From Pyropia yezoensis (taxonomy: Eukaryota; Rhodophyta; Bangiophyceae; Bangiales; Bangiaceae): 64,000 nucleotides of DNA. Below, piece after piece: positions 52,773-63,522 of the stretch (position 1 is its first letter; the number at the start of each line of letters is the position of its first letter). The position numbers and the translations under genes are program-made. The stretch covers positions 31,286,894 to 31,350,893 of the forward strand of contig CM020618.1 of assembly GCA_009829735.1 (NCBI GenBank). The letters are read 5' to 3'. The notes under the pieces were generated by a model. That model ran no database searches. It was given only the letters and a program-made list of their open reading frames with translations, and had not been told where the DNA came from.

Positions 52773-53680
52773 TGGTCGCGGGTACAGGCGGTGGGTACCG
52801 CCGAGGCACAGGGACAGGGAATGGGCACCGAGCGGGAAGGGACAGGGAATGGGGTAGACGTCTTGGACAACGACAGAGGCTCGCGGGTCGGTGTGTGCCG
52901 TCGTAGTGTGCGCAGGACGAACAGATCTGTGACTCCTTTCGCGGTTCACCCCCGCGTAGGTGCGTAAATCGGCCACGGGGCCGCAACCCGCCGTGGTCGA
53001 CCGGGCACCACTTGTGACCGGGCACCACGTGTCGCGCGACGACAGCCAATCACAGTGCGGCTCACGGACGGGAAGATATCTCGCTGGGCCGCTCAGCACC
53101 ACACGTTGCACCCATCCCCCGGCCTTTTCCCCCCGACTTGCCTCAGCAACTTGTCGCTGAACTCGCCCAGTGTTTCTGTGCTGCTCGTGTTGCGGGCTCA
53201 GCCGCTCAGCCGCTCGACAGCGCACCGCGGGCCCCCCCGCCCCGCCCCGCCCCCGCGTGCTGCTCGGGTTGCGGGCCGAGCCTCGTTGCGTGCTGGTGGT
53301 GTTGGGGGCCGAGCCTCGATGCGTGCTGGCCGGCTTGCGGGCCCAGCCTCGATGCGTGCTGGTCGGCTAGCGGGCCCAGCCTCGATGCGTGCGGGTCGGG
53401 TTGCCGGCCCAGCTGGTCTGCTGATCCACAGCGCGCGGTGCGGCCCAAGCCGCCCAACCCCTCCCCCCCCCCCCCCCCCCCCCCCGCCTGCCCGGGCCCA
53501 CCGCGCCCTGTGATTCTGTGTTGCCCGTCCTGCGTGCCCTGGCCTTCCATGCCCCTAACCTCAAGGCAAACCCACGCGCTGCTCGACGGCGGAGCTGTCC
53601 CTCCCGCGCACGTCGCCCGCCCGCCAGGCCGAGAGAGCGGTTTTGCAACGTGCGTACTCGTCGCTGTCCGCGTGGGGACC
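52773..53680. other. Intergenic DNA with minisatellite and C run
   Basis: Holds the 33-bp tandem repeats (53248-53412), a C run at 53462-53485 and the presumed promoter of the plus-strand gene starting at 53681. No TATA element recognised. Confidence 0.45.
53248..53412. repeat. 33-bp minisatellite, about four to five copies
   Basis: The motif CCTCG(A/T)TGCGTGC begins at 53281, 53314, 53347 and 53380, exactly 33 bp apart, with GGGCCCAG spacers and partial copies at the edges. Confidence 0.85.
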
Positions 53681-56600
53681 ATGGGGAAACGTAGCCGCCC
53701 TCGATTGGCACGTGAAGGTGGCGGCAGCTGCAGCACCGGGGCGGGTAGCAGCCACAAAGGGGGCGCCGTGCCCTCGGCGCCTGCCTCAACAGCGGGGGCG
53801 ACGGCCGCCCCGGCGGTGCCGGCGGCGGTGCCGGCGGCGGTGCCCAGGGTGGCGCCGGCCGCAGTGCCGGGGGAGGCGCCCGTGGTGGTGGTGGCGGCGG
53901 CGGCAGCGGTGGCGGGGGGCGCTGACGCACCGGCGCCCGGAGGGGGCGTGGCAGACGGCGCCGCCGCGGGCAGCGGCGCCGGTCCCGCCGCTGGCGCGGG
54001 CGTGCTGCCGGTGCCGGTCGCGGCCTTTCCGCCGCTGGAGCCACCCGCCAATCGGCCAACGCGCGCCTACAACGCGATCGAGTGTGACCTGCGGTGGGTC
54101 ATGCTGTCCATGGGGGGGGGGCCCTGCCACCGCCGGCGGAGAAGGCGGCCCCGGGGGAGGCTGGCCACGTGCTGAGCCAGACGGAGAGAAACAAGCGGCG
54201 CGTCCTACGTCGACGCGCGTGGGTGGAGCGCAGCCTGCCGCTCGTGGCCGCCCGCCTGCAGCGCCTGTATGCCGCTCGAGACGGGCGCGCCTGGGCGGCG
54301 CACGCCTACCTGCAGGAAAACCAGCGGACGTTGGCGGCCACAGCGGTGCGGCTCGGCGTCCGACCGCTCCCGCCACCGCCGCCGCCAGACGCCCCGCCCT
54401 CTGGCATGCCACGCGCAGCAGCAGCGCCGGCGGCGGGCGACCTGGCAACGGCGGCGGCCGCGGCCGCGGCAGGGGCGGCGGCGGCGGCGGTGCCGGCGGC
54501 GTCGGCGGCGGGGGCAGGGGCGTCGGCGGTGCCGGCGGCGGCGGCGGCGGGCGACCTGGCAGCGGCGGCGGCCGCGGCAGGGGCAGGGGCGGCGGCGGTG
54601 CCGGCGGCGGCGGTGGTCGGTGCAGTCTATGGCGCCTCTGCCGCACGTCCGCCCGACTCGAGCGCGGCCTCGACGAGATCAGCGGCGGCTGCAGAAGTGT
54701 CGGCGACGGCGGCCGAAGTTGTCGAGGTTTATGAGGTTGTCGCCGGTGCGGTCCATGGCGACACCTTGGCTGGTGTACCGCGTGCGGTCACTGCCGCGGG
54801 CCTGGTGCCAACGGGGACCGAGCGTTAGCCGACGCTGCGCGCACCGAGAGCCCGTCGCCTTCGGCCACGGGCGCACGGCATAGCGAGAACTGCAGCAGCA
54901 GCAGCAGCAGCAGCACCGTCAGCCTCAGCGGCGGCAATGGCGGAGACGGTGGCTGTGTCTGTAGCGGCCGTGTCGGCAGCGGCGAACCACGCTTACGCTG
55001 TGGGCATCGAGACCACCGCCGCGGCGCCGATTGACAAGGAGGCGCCAGTGTCGGCAACGGCAGCGTCAGGGTCGGCCGTCTCCACCGACGCGGTGACGAC
55101 CGGGAGCGCCACCGACACGGCTCTGCCCGCCGCCAATGATGCGGCGGTGACCGAGATGGCAGCCATGGCGGGTGTGACACGCACGGCGGACGACGGTACC
55201 AGTCCCGGTGCCACAGTACAGCCAGGTACGAGCACCGCAGCGGCGGCAGCGTTGCCCGCGTCCTCGGTGCCGCCAGTGCCTCCGCAACTCGTGGCAGCCG
55301 CCGCGGCGGTGGAACCCGATGAAGAATCCCCCGCTCCCGGTGGTGAGAGTGGTACCGCTCGTACTGGAGGCGTCGACAATACGTCTATGGATATTTTGCG
55401 CCCCGCCGCACTGTCGTCGCCGCGAAATTCCTCTCGGCGACAGCCGACGGCGACAGCAAACACGCCCCAGCCAGCAGGGGACTGCCAGCCGCAGGCGCGC
55501 CACCGCCAGCAGCCACAAGAGCAGCCGCTGAGGCGCGTCGCAGAGCCAGACGACGAGGAGGACGTCCTGGTTGGGGGCGTACCTTTGGCCGTTGCTTGGC
55601 AAGCGGAGCTGCTCAGAATGGCGCGACTCGAACGCAGCGCGGCCTTCGAGCGTGATAGAGAGCGCACGGTACGTCAGTGGCCGTCCGCGCGCGCACTCCT
55701 CTATGGTGTACTAAACCCGTACTCCTCCTGTAGTGGTAGCCCACCGGCCGTGGCAACCGACATCGAGCCAGCTGCGGCCGCACGAGGCCCACCTTTCGCA
55801 TCGTGCACCACGACGGCGCCCGCTCCGGTGGCGTCGGCCATGGAAGCTGCCAGAGTCGCTGCCGACGGGTCGGCATAATCGACCGGCGACGCGGCCCTCG
55901 GCGTGCCAACCCCATCCCGGGACGTGGCCGAGGCGGCAGCCGCGGGGGCGGCTGCGGCGGTGACAGCCTCTGTGGGGTCACCCGACGTGGCGGCGGCGGC
56001 CGTTGCGGCACGTACAGAGGGTGTTGGAGCGGCGGTGGCGGTGACCGCGCCGGCGGGCGCGGCGGCGGTGGCGGCGGCGGCGGCGGCGGCGCCGGCGCCG
56101 GGGGCGGCGACGGGAAAGTTGCACCCCACAGCTCCAGCGGCTGCGGCGCCGGCAGCGGTGGCAGGAGTCACCGGGTCGGGCGACGACGAAGACAATGATG
56201 ATGCCGACAAGCCAGCTGCGGGGCTCGCTCGGCCCGACTCGGCGTCATGTGTGGCTATGCCGGTACTGGTGGCAGGCAATGCGACTGCGGCAGCTGCAGA
56301 CGCACCACCACGACACTGTGGCGCTGTGCCAACGGTGGCGGCCGCGCCGTTCTCCAACGACGCAGCGGCCAAACGCATCAGGTGTGCTTCCTCCGTGGCC
56401 TGTGAGGGGTCGGCGGTGGCGGCGGCATGCACGTCGGCAGCGTCGGGGGGCGACCATGCGGATGATGCGCTGGCGGATGCCGCACCGCTCGACGAAACGG
56501 CGGGTTCGAAAGCCGCTGCCGCGTCGGCCGGGACCGCGGCGGCGGCCGCATTGGCGACCGCGGCTGTGGAGGTGGACAACGGGTGGGCAGCCGCGGTTGT

Positions 56601-58274
56601 GGCGGCACGGCGCAAATGGACGTCCGCGGCGGCTGGTGCACCGACGGCGACCGCCGCGGCGACGACCGCCAATGCGGCAGGGGGTAGAGGCGTGGCCCCA
56701 GAGTCTTCGGTCGACACCGGCGCCGCTGCAGCGGCCATACCAGAGGCACGGCGAAACGCCACATCCACCGCGAGGACGGTGGTGGACGCGCCCGCGGCTG
56801 AACCGGCGTCGGTGGTCGCGCCCGACGCCGTGGCCAACGCGACGGCCCCGGTCGCCGCCGCACCTGCCTCTGCGGTTACTGGACTAGCACCGGGTGGCGT
56901 TGGCGGTCGCGGCGCACGAAAGCGCATGGTCTACATTTCCCCGCCTACGCCGCTGCTGCGTCCCCACCACGGGCACGCGGTGCATCAGCGAGTGGTGCCT
57001 CGCCAGCACAACCAGCACCACGGGCAAGGGCAACAGCCAAGCCCGGGGCGACGCGAACAGGACAGTGTCGGCCACATTGGCAGCGCCCGTGCAGACAACC
57101 GAGGGCGTATTGTTGGAAGGGCCAACGGCGGCGACGGCGGCGGCGGCGGCGACAGCAGTCGCGCAGCAGACAGAGCTGTCATCACTTCCAACCGGACAGG
57201 CATCCCCCGAGCTGTGGGGTACACGGACGAAAATTCAAGCCACGGGGATGCGACGCCGTCGGGTGTGGTGGGGGAGGGAGGCGGGGCCGCCGGCTGTACG
57301 AGTGGCGGCGGTGCCGCCGGCGCTGACGCTGCTCGCTCCTCCTCCCGAACGTACCGCTGCGGCAGTGGCGGCGGCGGCCATGACGGTACCGTGCTGACGT
57401 GGCGGCCATCGTGCTGTATGTGCCTGGGCGGCCTCACGCCCGTCCTCCAGCGCGGCGCCCCACCGCCAGACGTCAACTGGTTTGCAGCCATGGACTGCCC
57501 TGCCGACCAGCGTCTCCGCGTGCCTCCCTGTACAACGCCACGGGTGGAGCACCCGTTTGTCATGACGGGACTGTCCGAGAACGTGCCTGTCTGGGAGAGC
57601 CTGCCCGACCACGTGTGCGCGCTGGTGAGCTCCACGCTGGATGTGGACGGGCCGCTGGCGCTCATCGCGCTGGACGCTGACAACTTTTCCTGTCCGTTGA
57701 GAGAGCTGCCAGAGGGACTTTCCCCTGCTTTGGCGTGCTGGTGGCGGTCAAGGCAAGGGGCGTGGCAAGCCTGTTTGGCAAGCGTGCCCTTGAAGGGGAC
57801 GTTCTCCTCCCACGCCCGCTGCTCCGCCTAGCGGAAAGGGGCCGCCTTGGCTGGACTTTTGCGACCGACGACAAGAACGCGGCGGACATTGCCCTCGCCG
57901 TCGCCGTCGGCCGGCTCGACGCGCTGCTCGACTCGATGGCGCGCATCTGGTTTGTGTCTGGCGACAGGGGCCTGTCAGCCAACTCGAGGGGATCCCTTGA
58001 GGGCGGCGACCGCGTGCGATTTTGCAACCCGCACATCCATTCCGAGCGCGACGAGCTGATGCGCGTGCTGGCGGGCATGGTCGTCCGCCCCACTCGCCCG
58101 CCGCCGCCGGCCCGCAATTCCGCACTGCTGCTGCCGGCGGCCCAGCCAGCCCAGACTCGCCCTCGCCGCGCTCTGGATCCGTTCATCTTTTGGACGAATG
58201 TTGCTGCTGAGGAGGAGGAGGCAAGACAAGAAAAGATGGCCCGCGGTGCTGCCTGGTACGACTGCGCGCTCTAG
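53681..58274 (+). pseudogene. Long Ala-rich gene with C-terminal NYN/PIN-like ribonuclease domain, several frame breaks
   Basis: The ATG at 53681 (ACCATGG) starts MGKRSRPRLAREGGG. The sense passes from frame 2 to frame 1 at the G9 run near 54112-54120 (again one base short), then stays in frame 1 through a TAG at 54826-54828 and a TAA at 55876-55878. Near 57730 it moves one base back to frame 3, ending at TAG 58272-58274. Sequence on each side of every break has the same character, so it looks like one ~1500-codon gene. Segments include a basic helix (QTERNKRRVLRRRAWVERSL), long Ala/Gly/Val tracts, an acidic segment (EPDDEEDVLVGG), a Cys cluster (CCMCLGG), then the domain ALIALDADNFS..ATDDKNAADIALAVAVGRLD..IWFVSGDRGL. 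D..DN, D-x5-D and SGD are the acidic motifs of NYN/PIN RNases. It may be a decaying element gene or a host gene damaged by sequencing errors. Confidence 0.5.
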
Positions 58275-58635
58275 ACGCCCGGGGGCGCTTTGTTGCTGGC
58301 TAATGGGGCTGTGGGGCCACTTAACCCCCCACATCTTTGCCCCCATGAGCGGGTGAAGAGTGGGGTGGGGTGTGTCCCTTTTTCGCTGACACTGAAGGGG
58401 GGGGGGGGGGGGGTGCTGTTCATGTGTACACACAGGTGTGGGACGGAATCGTACGAACGAACGGTAGCCATGCATACACACACAAAGCTACGAAGGGAAG
58501 CCAGGATGGAAAAAAAAAAAACCAGTAGAGAGACAATACAAAGCCGACGCCAGCCGGTGGCCAAGCCCCCCATCAACGACTGCCTGGCTCGAGAGAGAAT
58601 ACAAAGCCGACGCCAGCCGGTGGCCAAGCCCCCCA
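58275..58635. other. Convergent intergenic spacer
   Basis: Lies between the 3' ends of two convergent genes. Contains a G run (58396-58411), an A run (58510-58520) and the start of the tandem duplication at 58529-58654. Confidence 0.5.
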
Positions 58636-58654
58636 TCAACGACTGCCTGGCTCC
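58529..58654. repeat. 63-bp tandem duplication
   Basis: AATACAAAGCCGACGCCAGC begins at 58535 and again at 58598, with near-identical units ending GACTGCCTGGCTC. The second unit overlaps the 3' end of the minus-strand gene. Confidence 0.85.
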
Positions 58655-59733
58655 GGGGCTGTCGGCTCGTTGACACCCCCCCTCCCACCCGATCCATCCC
58701 CGCGCCCGTCGGATTCATCCGACCCCTGAAGGGAGTCGTAGTCGTCGTCCCGCCGCCGTGCAGCGCACACACGGGCGAATGAATCGTGGAGCTCCTCGTT
58801 CCGGCGCGTCTCCTGTGCCAACTGGTCAGACACCGTCTGCAGACTCCTTTGGGATGTGAGAAGCTTCTCAGACATGCCGGCCAACGTGCTGAGCGCCTGG
58901 GTGATGACGGGTGTGGTGAAGTCGGACTCCCGGGACACGCGCACGGGACCAACCTCCGTGGATGGTCCGCCAGTGGACGCCACGTTGGGCACGTCAGTAC
59001 GCAGCAGTGCTGCCAAGTTGTTGGTCACGAGCAGCAGGTGCTGCACCTTTGCGGCTTCCTCTGCCACCCGGCGGTTGAGGTCCTCCATCGCCCCACGACG
59101 CGCGCCCAAGCGTCTGCGACGTAGGAGTTGACTCTTTGTCACTCTGCCTGCGGGGTCATCCCCTTCGGGGGCACTGCCAGCCTCTTTTTCCGGTAGGAAA
59201 AACCCGATGCGCGTCATCACTTGCGGGTTCCTAGCAAGGGGTGCGTCGTCGCGTACGGCGCCCGCCCCACCTGCCTCCCCCTCCTCCTCGTCATCGACGG
59301 CGACAGAGCGCGGGGGCAGCTGTGCCGGCACCGCACGCGATCCCCCGTCCGATGCGCCGCCCGATGCAGCCGCCTCGGCGTCGGTGGCCCTCTCGCCTGC
59401 GCCCTTGGCTGAATCTGATGGCGCGAGCTTTCCGCGTGTCGTAGACGCCCGGGAAGCCGCGCGCCGCAGAAAATCTAGCACTGCGTCCTTGACAGCCGTC
59501 GAAAGGTCGAACCGTCCCGGGTTCCTCAGCTCGACTTTACGTCGGGTCCTCGCCGGACCTGCCCCGCTGCCGTCGTGCGCCAGACCATGGGCCTCGAGTG
59601 CCAGGCGCCGAAAAGACGCCACGGCTTCATCAGCAACGTCAAAGACAGTGCGGAGTACATCTGGGTGCACATCACGCGCGACGGCCAGCCGGGCCTTGGC
59701 GGCCGAGACGCGGCGCGCAGCGCGCCGAGGCAT
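58636..59733 (-). CDS. Hypothetical coiled-coil protein, convergent with the NYN/PIN gene
   Basis: 365 residues from the ATG at 59733 (MPRRAARRVSAAKARLA); the frame upstream to 59817 is Gly/Cys-rich and less likely. An N-terminal helical region (~1-100) is basic, with DVLRTVFDVADEAVASFRRL. The middle is acidic/Ala-rich. ~200-330 are predicted helical and partly heptad-like (RVAEEAAKVQHLLLVTNNLA, STLAGMSEKLLTSQRSLQTV, SDQLAQETRRNEELHDSFAR). The tail is Asp/Gly-rich. No catalytic motif. The helical, coiled-coil-like C-terminal half suggests oligomerisation. Its tail-to-tail placement next to the 53681-58274 gene could reflect one mobile unit (speculative). Confidence 0.5.
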   Translation of the reverse strand: MPRRAARRVSAAKARLAVARDVHPDVLRTVFDVADEAVASFRRLALEAHGLAHDGSGAGPARTRRKVELRNPGRFDLSTAVKDAVLDFLRRAASRASTTRGKLAPSDSAKGAGERATDAEAAASGGASDGGSRAVPAQLPPRSVAVDDEEEGEAGGAGAVRDDAPLARNPQVMTRIGFFLPEKEAGSAPEGDDPAGRVTKSQLLRRRRLGARRGAMEDLNRRVAEEAAKVQHLLLVTNNLAALLRTDVPNVASTGGPSTEVGPVRVSRESDFTTPVITQALSTLAGMSEKLLTSQRSLQTVSDQLAQETRRNEELHDSFARVCAARRRDDDYDSLQGSDESDGRGDGSGGRGGVNEPTAPEPGSR

Positions 59734-60186
59734 GTCTGCGTAGCAGGGCCCGCCGCCGCCGCCGACGACCACACACCGGCAAACGGCGCGTCCAGGCAAC
59801 GTTTGCGAGTTGCACACGAGCCAGCAGCCGCAGTGCGCCCATCACTACCCGCCGGCCCACCTTCAAACACCCCTGCGGTCGCCGCGCACCCGTGGCGGCG
59901 GCGGCTACCGAACCTTAAACTTGAAGCGCCCCTGCTGTCGCCGCCACCCGTGGTGGCCGCGGCCAAGAACGTCCCGGGGGCCGCTCCCGCCCACTCGGCA
60001 TATGCTGTATGTACGCGCAGGGGGTCGCAACCGCCCAAGCGCAACGGAAGAATATATCGTCGACTTACCGCCGACAGGCCACCGGGCTAGGAATGCTCCG
60101 TGTCGGCCTGGTCTGGTCGGTGCATACACGCTGCTGTCGGCGCCGCCTGCTCGAAATGGCTGCGCGAGCACGGGCTTGACGTCTCA
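59734..60186. other. 5' flank of the minus-strand coiled-coil gene
   Basis: Candidate promoter region. A TATATTC motif lies near 60052-60058 on the minus strand, over 300 bp upstream of the ATG. No other feature recognised. Confidence 0.35.
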
Positions 60187-60341
60187 GCGCAGTGGATCTA
60201 AGACCGAGTACCTACATTTCCGTGCAAGATGGCCTTTACGGCCTCGGTGGGGGGGTCGGCTTCTGTAAGCAGGCCGTCACGACCCCCTGAGGGCCGTCTT
60301 GCACGGAAATGTAGGTACTCGGTTTTAGACCCACTGCGCAG
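60187..60341. repeat. Long imperfect inverted repeat (~48-bp arms)
   Basis: The arm 60187-60234 (GCGCAGTGG..ACCGAGTACCTACATTTCCG) and the arm 60291-60341 are reverse complements with about four mismatches. The ~56-bp centre also has partly complementary G- and C-rich segments (60248-60256 with 60281-60288). The whole could fold as a ~155-nt hairpin. Candidate foldback element, small-RNA precursor or paired transposon ends. Confidence 0.85.
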
Positions 60342-60964
60342 GGCCGTCACAGAAAATGCGAATCAGAACAAAGCGATATATTCCATGCTAAATGGCCACG
60401 GGTGTGTCCCGGCATGTGTCCGGTGGTCTATGCCAGGACGAAAATCCGGTAGTCTATGAGGTTTTGATTCTGCAGGCTTGTCCGGCGAGTAGTCTTATTG
60501 TTACTTCCTGTGACGACCGACGGCGGTCTATATGCATAATACCGGATACACCGCGTTTCCCAGTCCATTGATCGATTGGAGTAGGGGTTACACAAACTCC
60601 GCGCTTTTTCAGATGTCCGCGGACACGGAGTTTGCTCTACGACTTGGCCGTCTGTCGATCTTACGAACGATTCTCCATTGTGGGCCTACAGCTCACACCC
60701 GTGCCACGAACCCCCCCCCCCCCCCCCCCCCCCCCCTGAAGGAACCGCCCCCTCCGAATGAGTCGCCCCTCCTAATGAATCGCCCCTCCAAATGAACCGC
60801 CCCCTCCTTATGAACCGCCTCTCACTCTGTACATAATGAGGGACCTTTTCCGGCACGTAGATCTTGGGGGCGACGACCGCTAAGGGATGTGCTGAAAAGT
60901 CTTGTGGCTTTTCCGCAAACTGCCAGTATGTAATACGCAGGACAAAAATCGTCGGGACAAAAAT
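60342..60964. other. Unassigned DNA with C run and short tandem repeats
   Basis: Contains a C run (60710-60736), then four ~19-bp repeats of the form GAACCGCCCCCTCCNAATGA (60738-60815), and a doubled GGACAAAAATCGTCG (60941-60969). No gene. Confidence 0.5.
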
Positions 60965-61115
60965 CGTCGTTTCCCGGGGCGCACGTCTCGCGGACGTGCG
61001 CGCGCGAATGCATGCCCGCATGCGCGCGAGCGACCGCCCGCGCCCTCGCTCATGCGTGCGCGCGGACCGTGCGCGTGTATCCTCGGGCATGCGCGCGCGC
61101 ATGCGTGCACGCGCG
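60965..61115. other. Alternating purine-pyrimidine (CG/CA) rich segment
   Basis: Dense GCGCGC, GCATGC and TGCGCG runs, especially 60995-61025 and 61085-61115, with repeated GCATGC motifs. Z-DNA-forming potential; no coding sense. Confidence 0.6.
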
Positions 61116-63522
61116 GCCCCCACCCCCCACCGCCCTCTTCACGGTATGCCGCGCCCCTTCCCTTCCCCCACCCCTCCCTTTCCCGGTTGTGCCGCGCCCT
61201 CTCCCCCATTTTTGACCACCCTCCCCACGGTGTGCCGCGTGTAGCGTAATGAGACCCAAATTCCCGGACCCAGAAACCACAACCACACACACAGAGACCA
61301 CAGTCCGAAGCCCAGGAAGGAACAGGTAAGAGCCCTTGCTGATCCACTCGCCCGCCACGATACGAGGCAAAGGTAAACAGGACAAAAGCCCGAGAGAGAA
61401 GGAACCCAAAGTACTGTTGATTTTACAAGATGGCCCCGGGGAGAACCCCGGAGCACCCCTCAAGAACCTCCCCCCCTGGCCCCTCCAGGGGCCCTGAGCG
61501 AGGCCCCCAGAGGGCGCCCCCAGCGGGCCAAGTGCCAGCAAGGCACCGGCCGCTCACCGGGCCAACACACAAAAAGCAAGCGAAATCCCCCCACACACAA
61601 ATGTCAATCCCCGAAAAAAAACCCAGTGGGAAAAAGGGGAAAGACACGAAATCACGCAAGGAAAAAAAAAAAAAAAAAAAAAAAGCGAAAAATCAAACAA
61701 ATAACCCGAAGGTCAGTATGCCCCAACCCGGCAAGTCCACCGCTCCGGGTGACCAATCAGGGCACCGGGCGTGTCGCCACTGCCCCGGGCCACCGATGCA
61801 GGGATCCTCGGCCAGCGCGTGGTTCCACGTAACGCTGCCAGCCGGGTCCCAAGTCAGTCTCCCGGGTTCCAACGGTCCCAGGGGCTCAGAACGCCACATG
61901 GCCCCCTCACTAGGGCCGAGCGTCCCGCCGGCCAACAAGGAAACCGAGGAAAGGGACTGGGGAACGTCTGACAGGGATACAACCGGGCCACAACGAACGG
62001 GTTGTGGGGCCAGTGTCTGTCAACAGGGGCCCCCCGACAATTGTCTCGTGCCAGGGGAACCCGTTCAGACTGGCCAGGGGCGGGTACAGGAGAGGTGTGG
62101 GCCACGCGCAGAGAAACCAAAGGGGGTGTGGCGCAGCCCGCGCCGGCCGCCCACCTGCATTCCTCCTCCCCGTCGCCCTCCCCATGTGGCGCTGCACGCC
62201 AGGGGGGGGTGACGCGGTGTAGGGGCACAGGTGGGGGCCAGCGGAACGTGGGCGCAGCCCTGGTACCATTTGGAACGCAGGGGGCCAGTGGATAAGAGCA
62301 CCCTCGCGGGTTCCCTCGTCCCCAGCACCCGGGTCCCATCGTACCATCGTCCCCGCGGCGCTTCCCGTGGTCACCTCGTTCTCCCCCGTTTCCTTGTTCC
62401 CCTTCTCCGTCTCCGTGCCCACGTGCCCCATCACCCGTACCACCACGCTCCCCTCCACCCTGGCTCCTATGGTTACCGGCAGCGCCGCGGCGGGTTCGCC
62501 TGCTGGCGCGGGCCCTGGGGCCCCTGAGCGTCAAGGTGACCGAGCTGGGCAAGGTGGCCCCGCTACTGGGTCCGGCGTACCAGGTGGTCAAGGCGTACGT
62601 GTTACCCAAGGTGGCCCCGCTACTGGGCCAGACGTTCTACCTGCAAACCAAGAGGAAACCGGGGCGGGCCAGTCGTACGCGGTCATCACGCTCCCGAAGA
62701 GAACCCAGGTCGTGCGGGGCCCCGCAACCATATGGGCTCCGAGGGGACCGACGGGAACAAGACGGACGGCGGACGTGGCACCGATGGGCTCCCGTCACCA
62801 AGTGCTGGTACCGACGTGCAACCGTCCAGGCATCTCGTACCAGGCGGCATCATGTCCAAGTACCAACAGGTTCACGGGACGTAGGGGATCGTCAAGAAAG
62901 CGTTCAACAAGCCGGGTAACGACGGAACGTGGAACCTAGAAGTCAACCGGTACAACAGGACAAGGTACAAGGGACCCAAGGAAACAAGGGAGCCCAGGAC
63001 CAAGGACACCACCGCGTGGGACGAGGCACCCGCCGCGAGGCAAGGCACCAAGGGCACCAACGTGGAAGGGTCAAGGACAGTCAAGAGGGTCCCGTCAAGG
63101 TTCACACGGACCCACGTCCGGGACACAGAGGTTTGCCAGCGTGCCCCGCACCACGGAGGAGGGCGTCCAAGGTCGCAGGGGGTCGTGGGGGGGAGAGACA
63201 TGAGTGGGATTTGGTGTAAGCAACCTCCGCGTTGCAACGCCAAATAGTAATAAATCGTTGATCCCACATTTTTGCAACGCCTCTAATCCGCTCCCGCGCC
63301 CGGGGAAGAAGATGCGACTTAGCCGATTTCGATGCCGGGGAACACGATGGTCGCCACGACGGTGACAATAAAGTAGCCCCCCATCAAAAAATCTTTGCAA
63401 GAACTAAATGTTGCCCTTGGTGTCCCGAGTCGAACCACCAACCTGCCCACCTACTCGGGTGTTTCAACCAGTACTTGGCCTCGGGGAACTGGCTGACCAG
63501 GTCAAGGGTGCGTGGCCCGGGG
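61116..63522. other. Downstream region of the right-edge chromovirus pol, no gene resolved
   Basis: As pol at 63523-64000 reads on the minus strand, its 3' region and LTR should lie here. GATGGGGGGCTAC on the minus strand (63372-63384) is a possible polypurine tract, and TGTAGCG at 61240 could be one LTR end, but no second copy exists in the window to confirm. Plus-strand frames at 61430-62212 (with a Lys run from an A-rich tract) and 62367-62939 are open but of odd composition. A 20-bp direct repeat (AAGGTGGCCCCGCTACTGGG) occurs twice at 62550-62630. Confidence 0.35.

Noticed and set aside
55701-56927. 408-codon minus-strand frame inside the Ala-rich gene
   Set aside because: Ala/Thr repeats mirroring the plus-strand Ala/Gly tracts; only the plus strand leads into the NYN/PIN domain.
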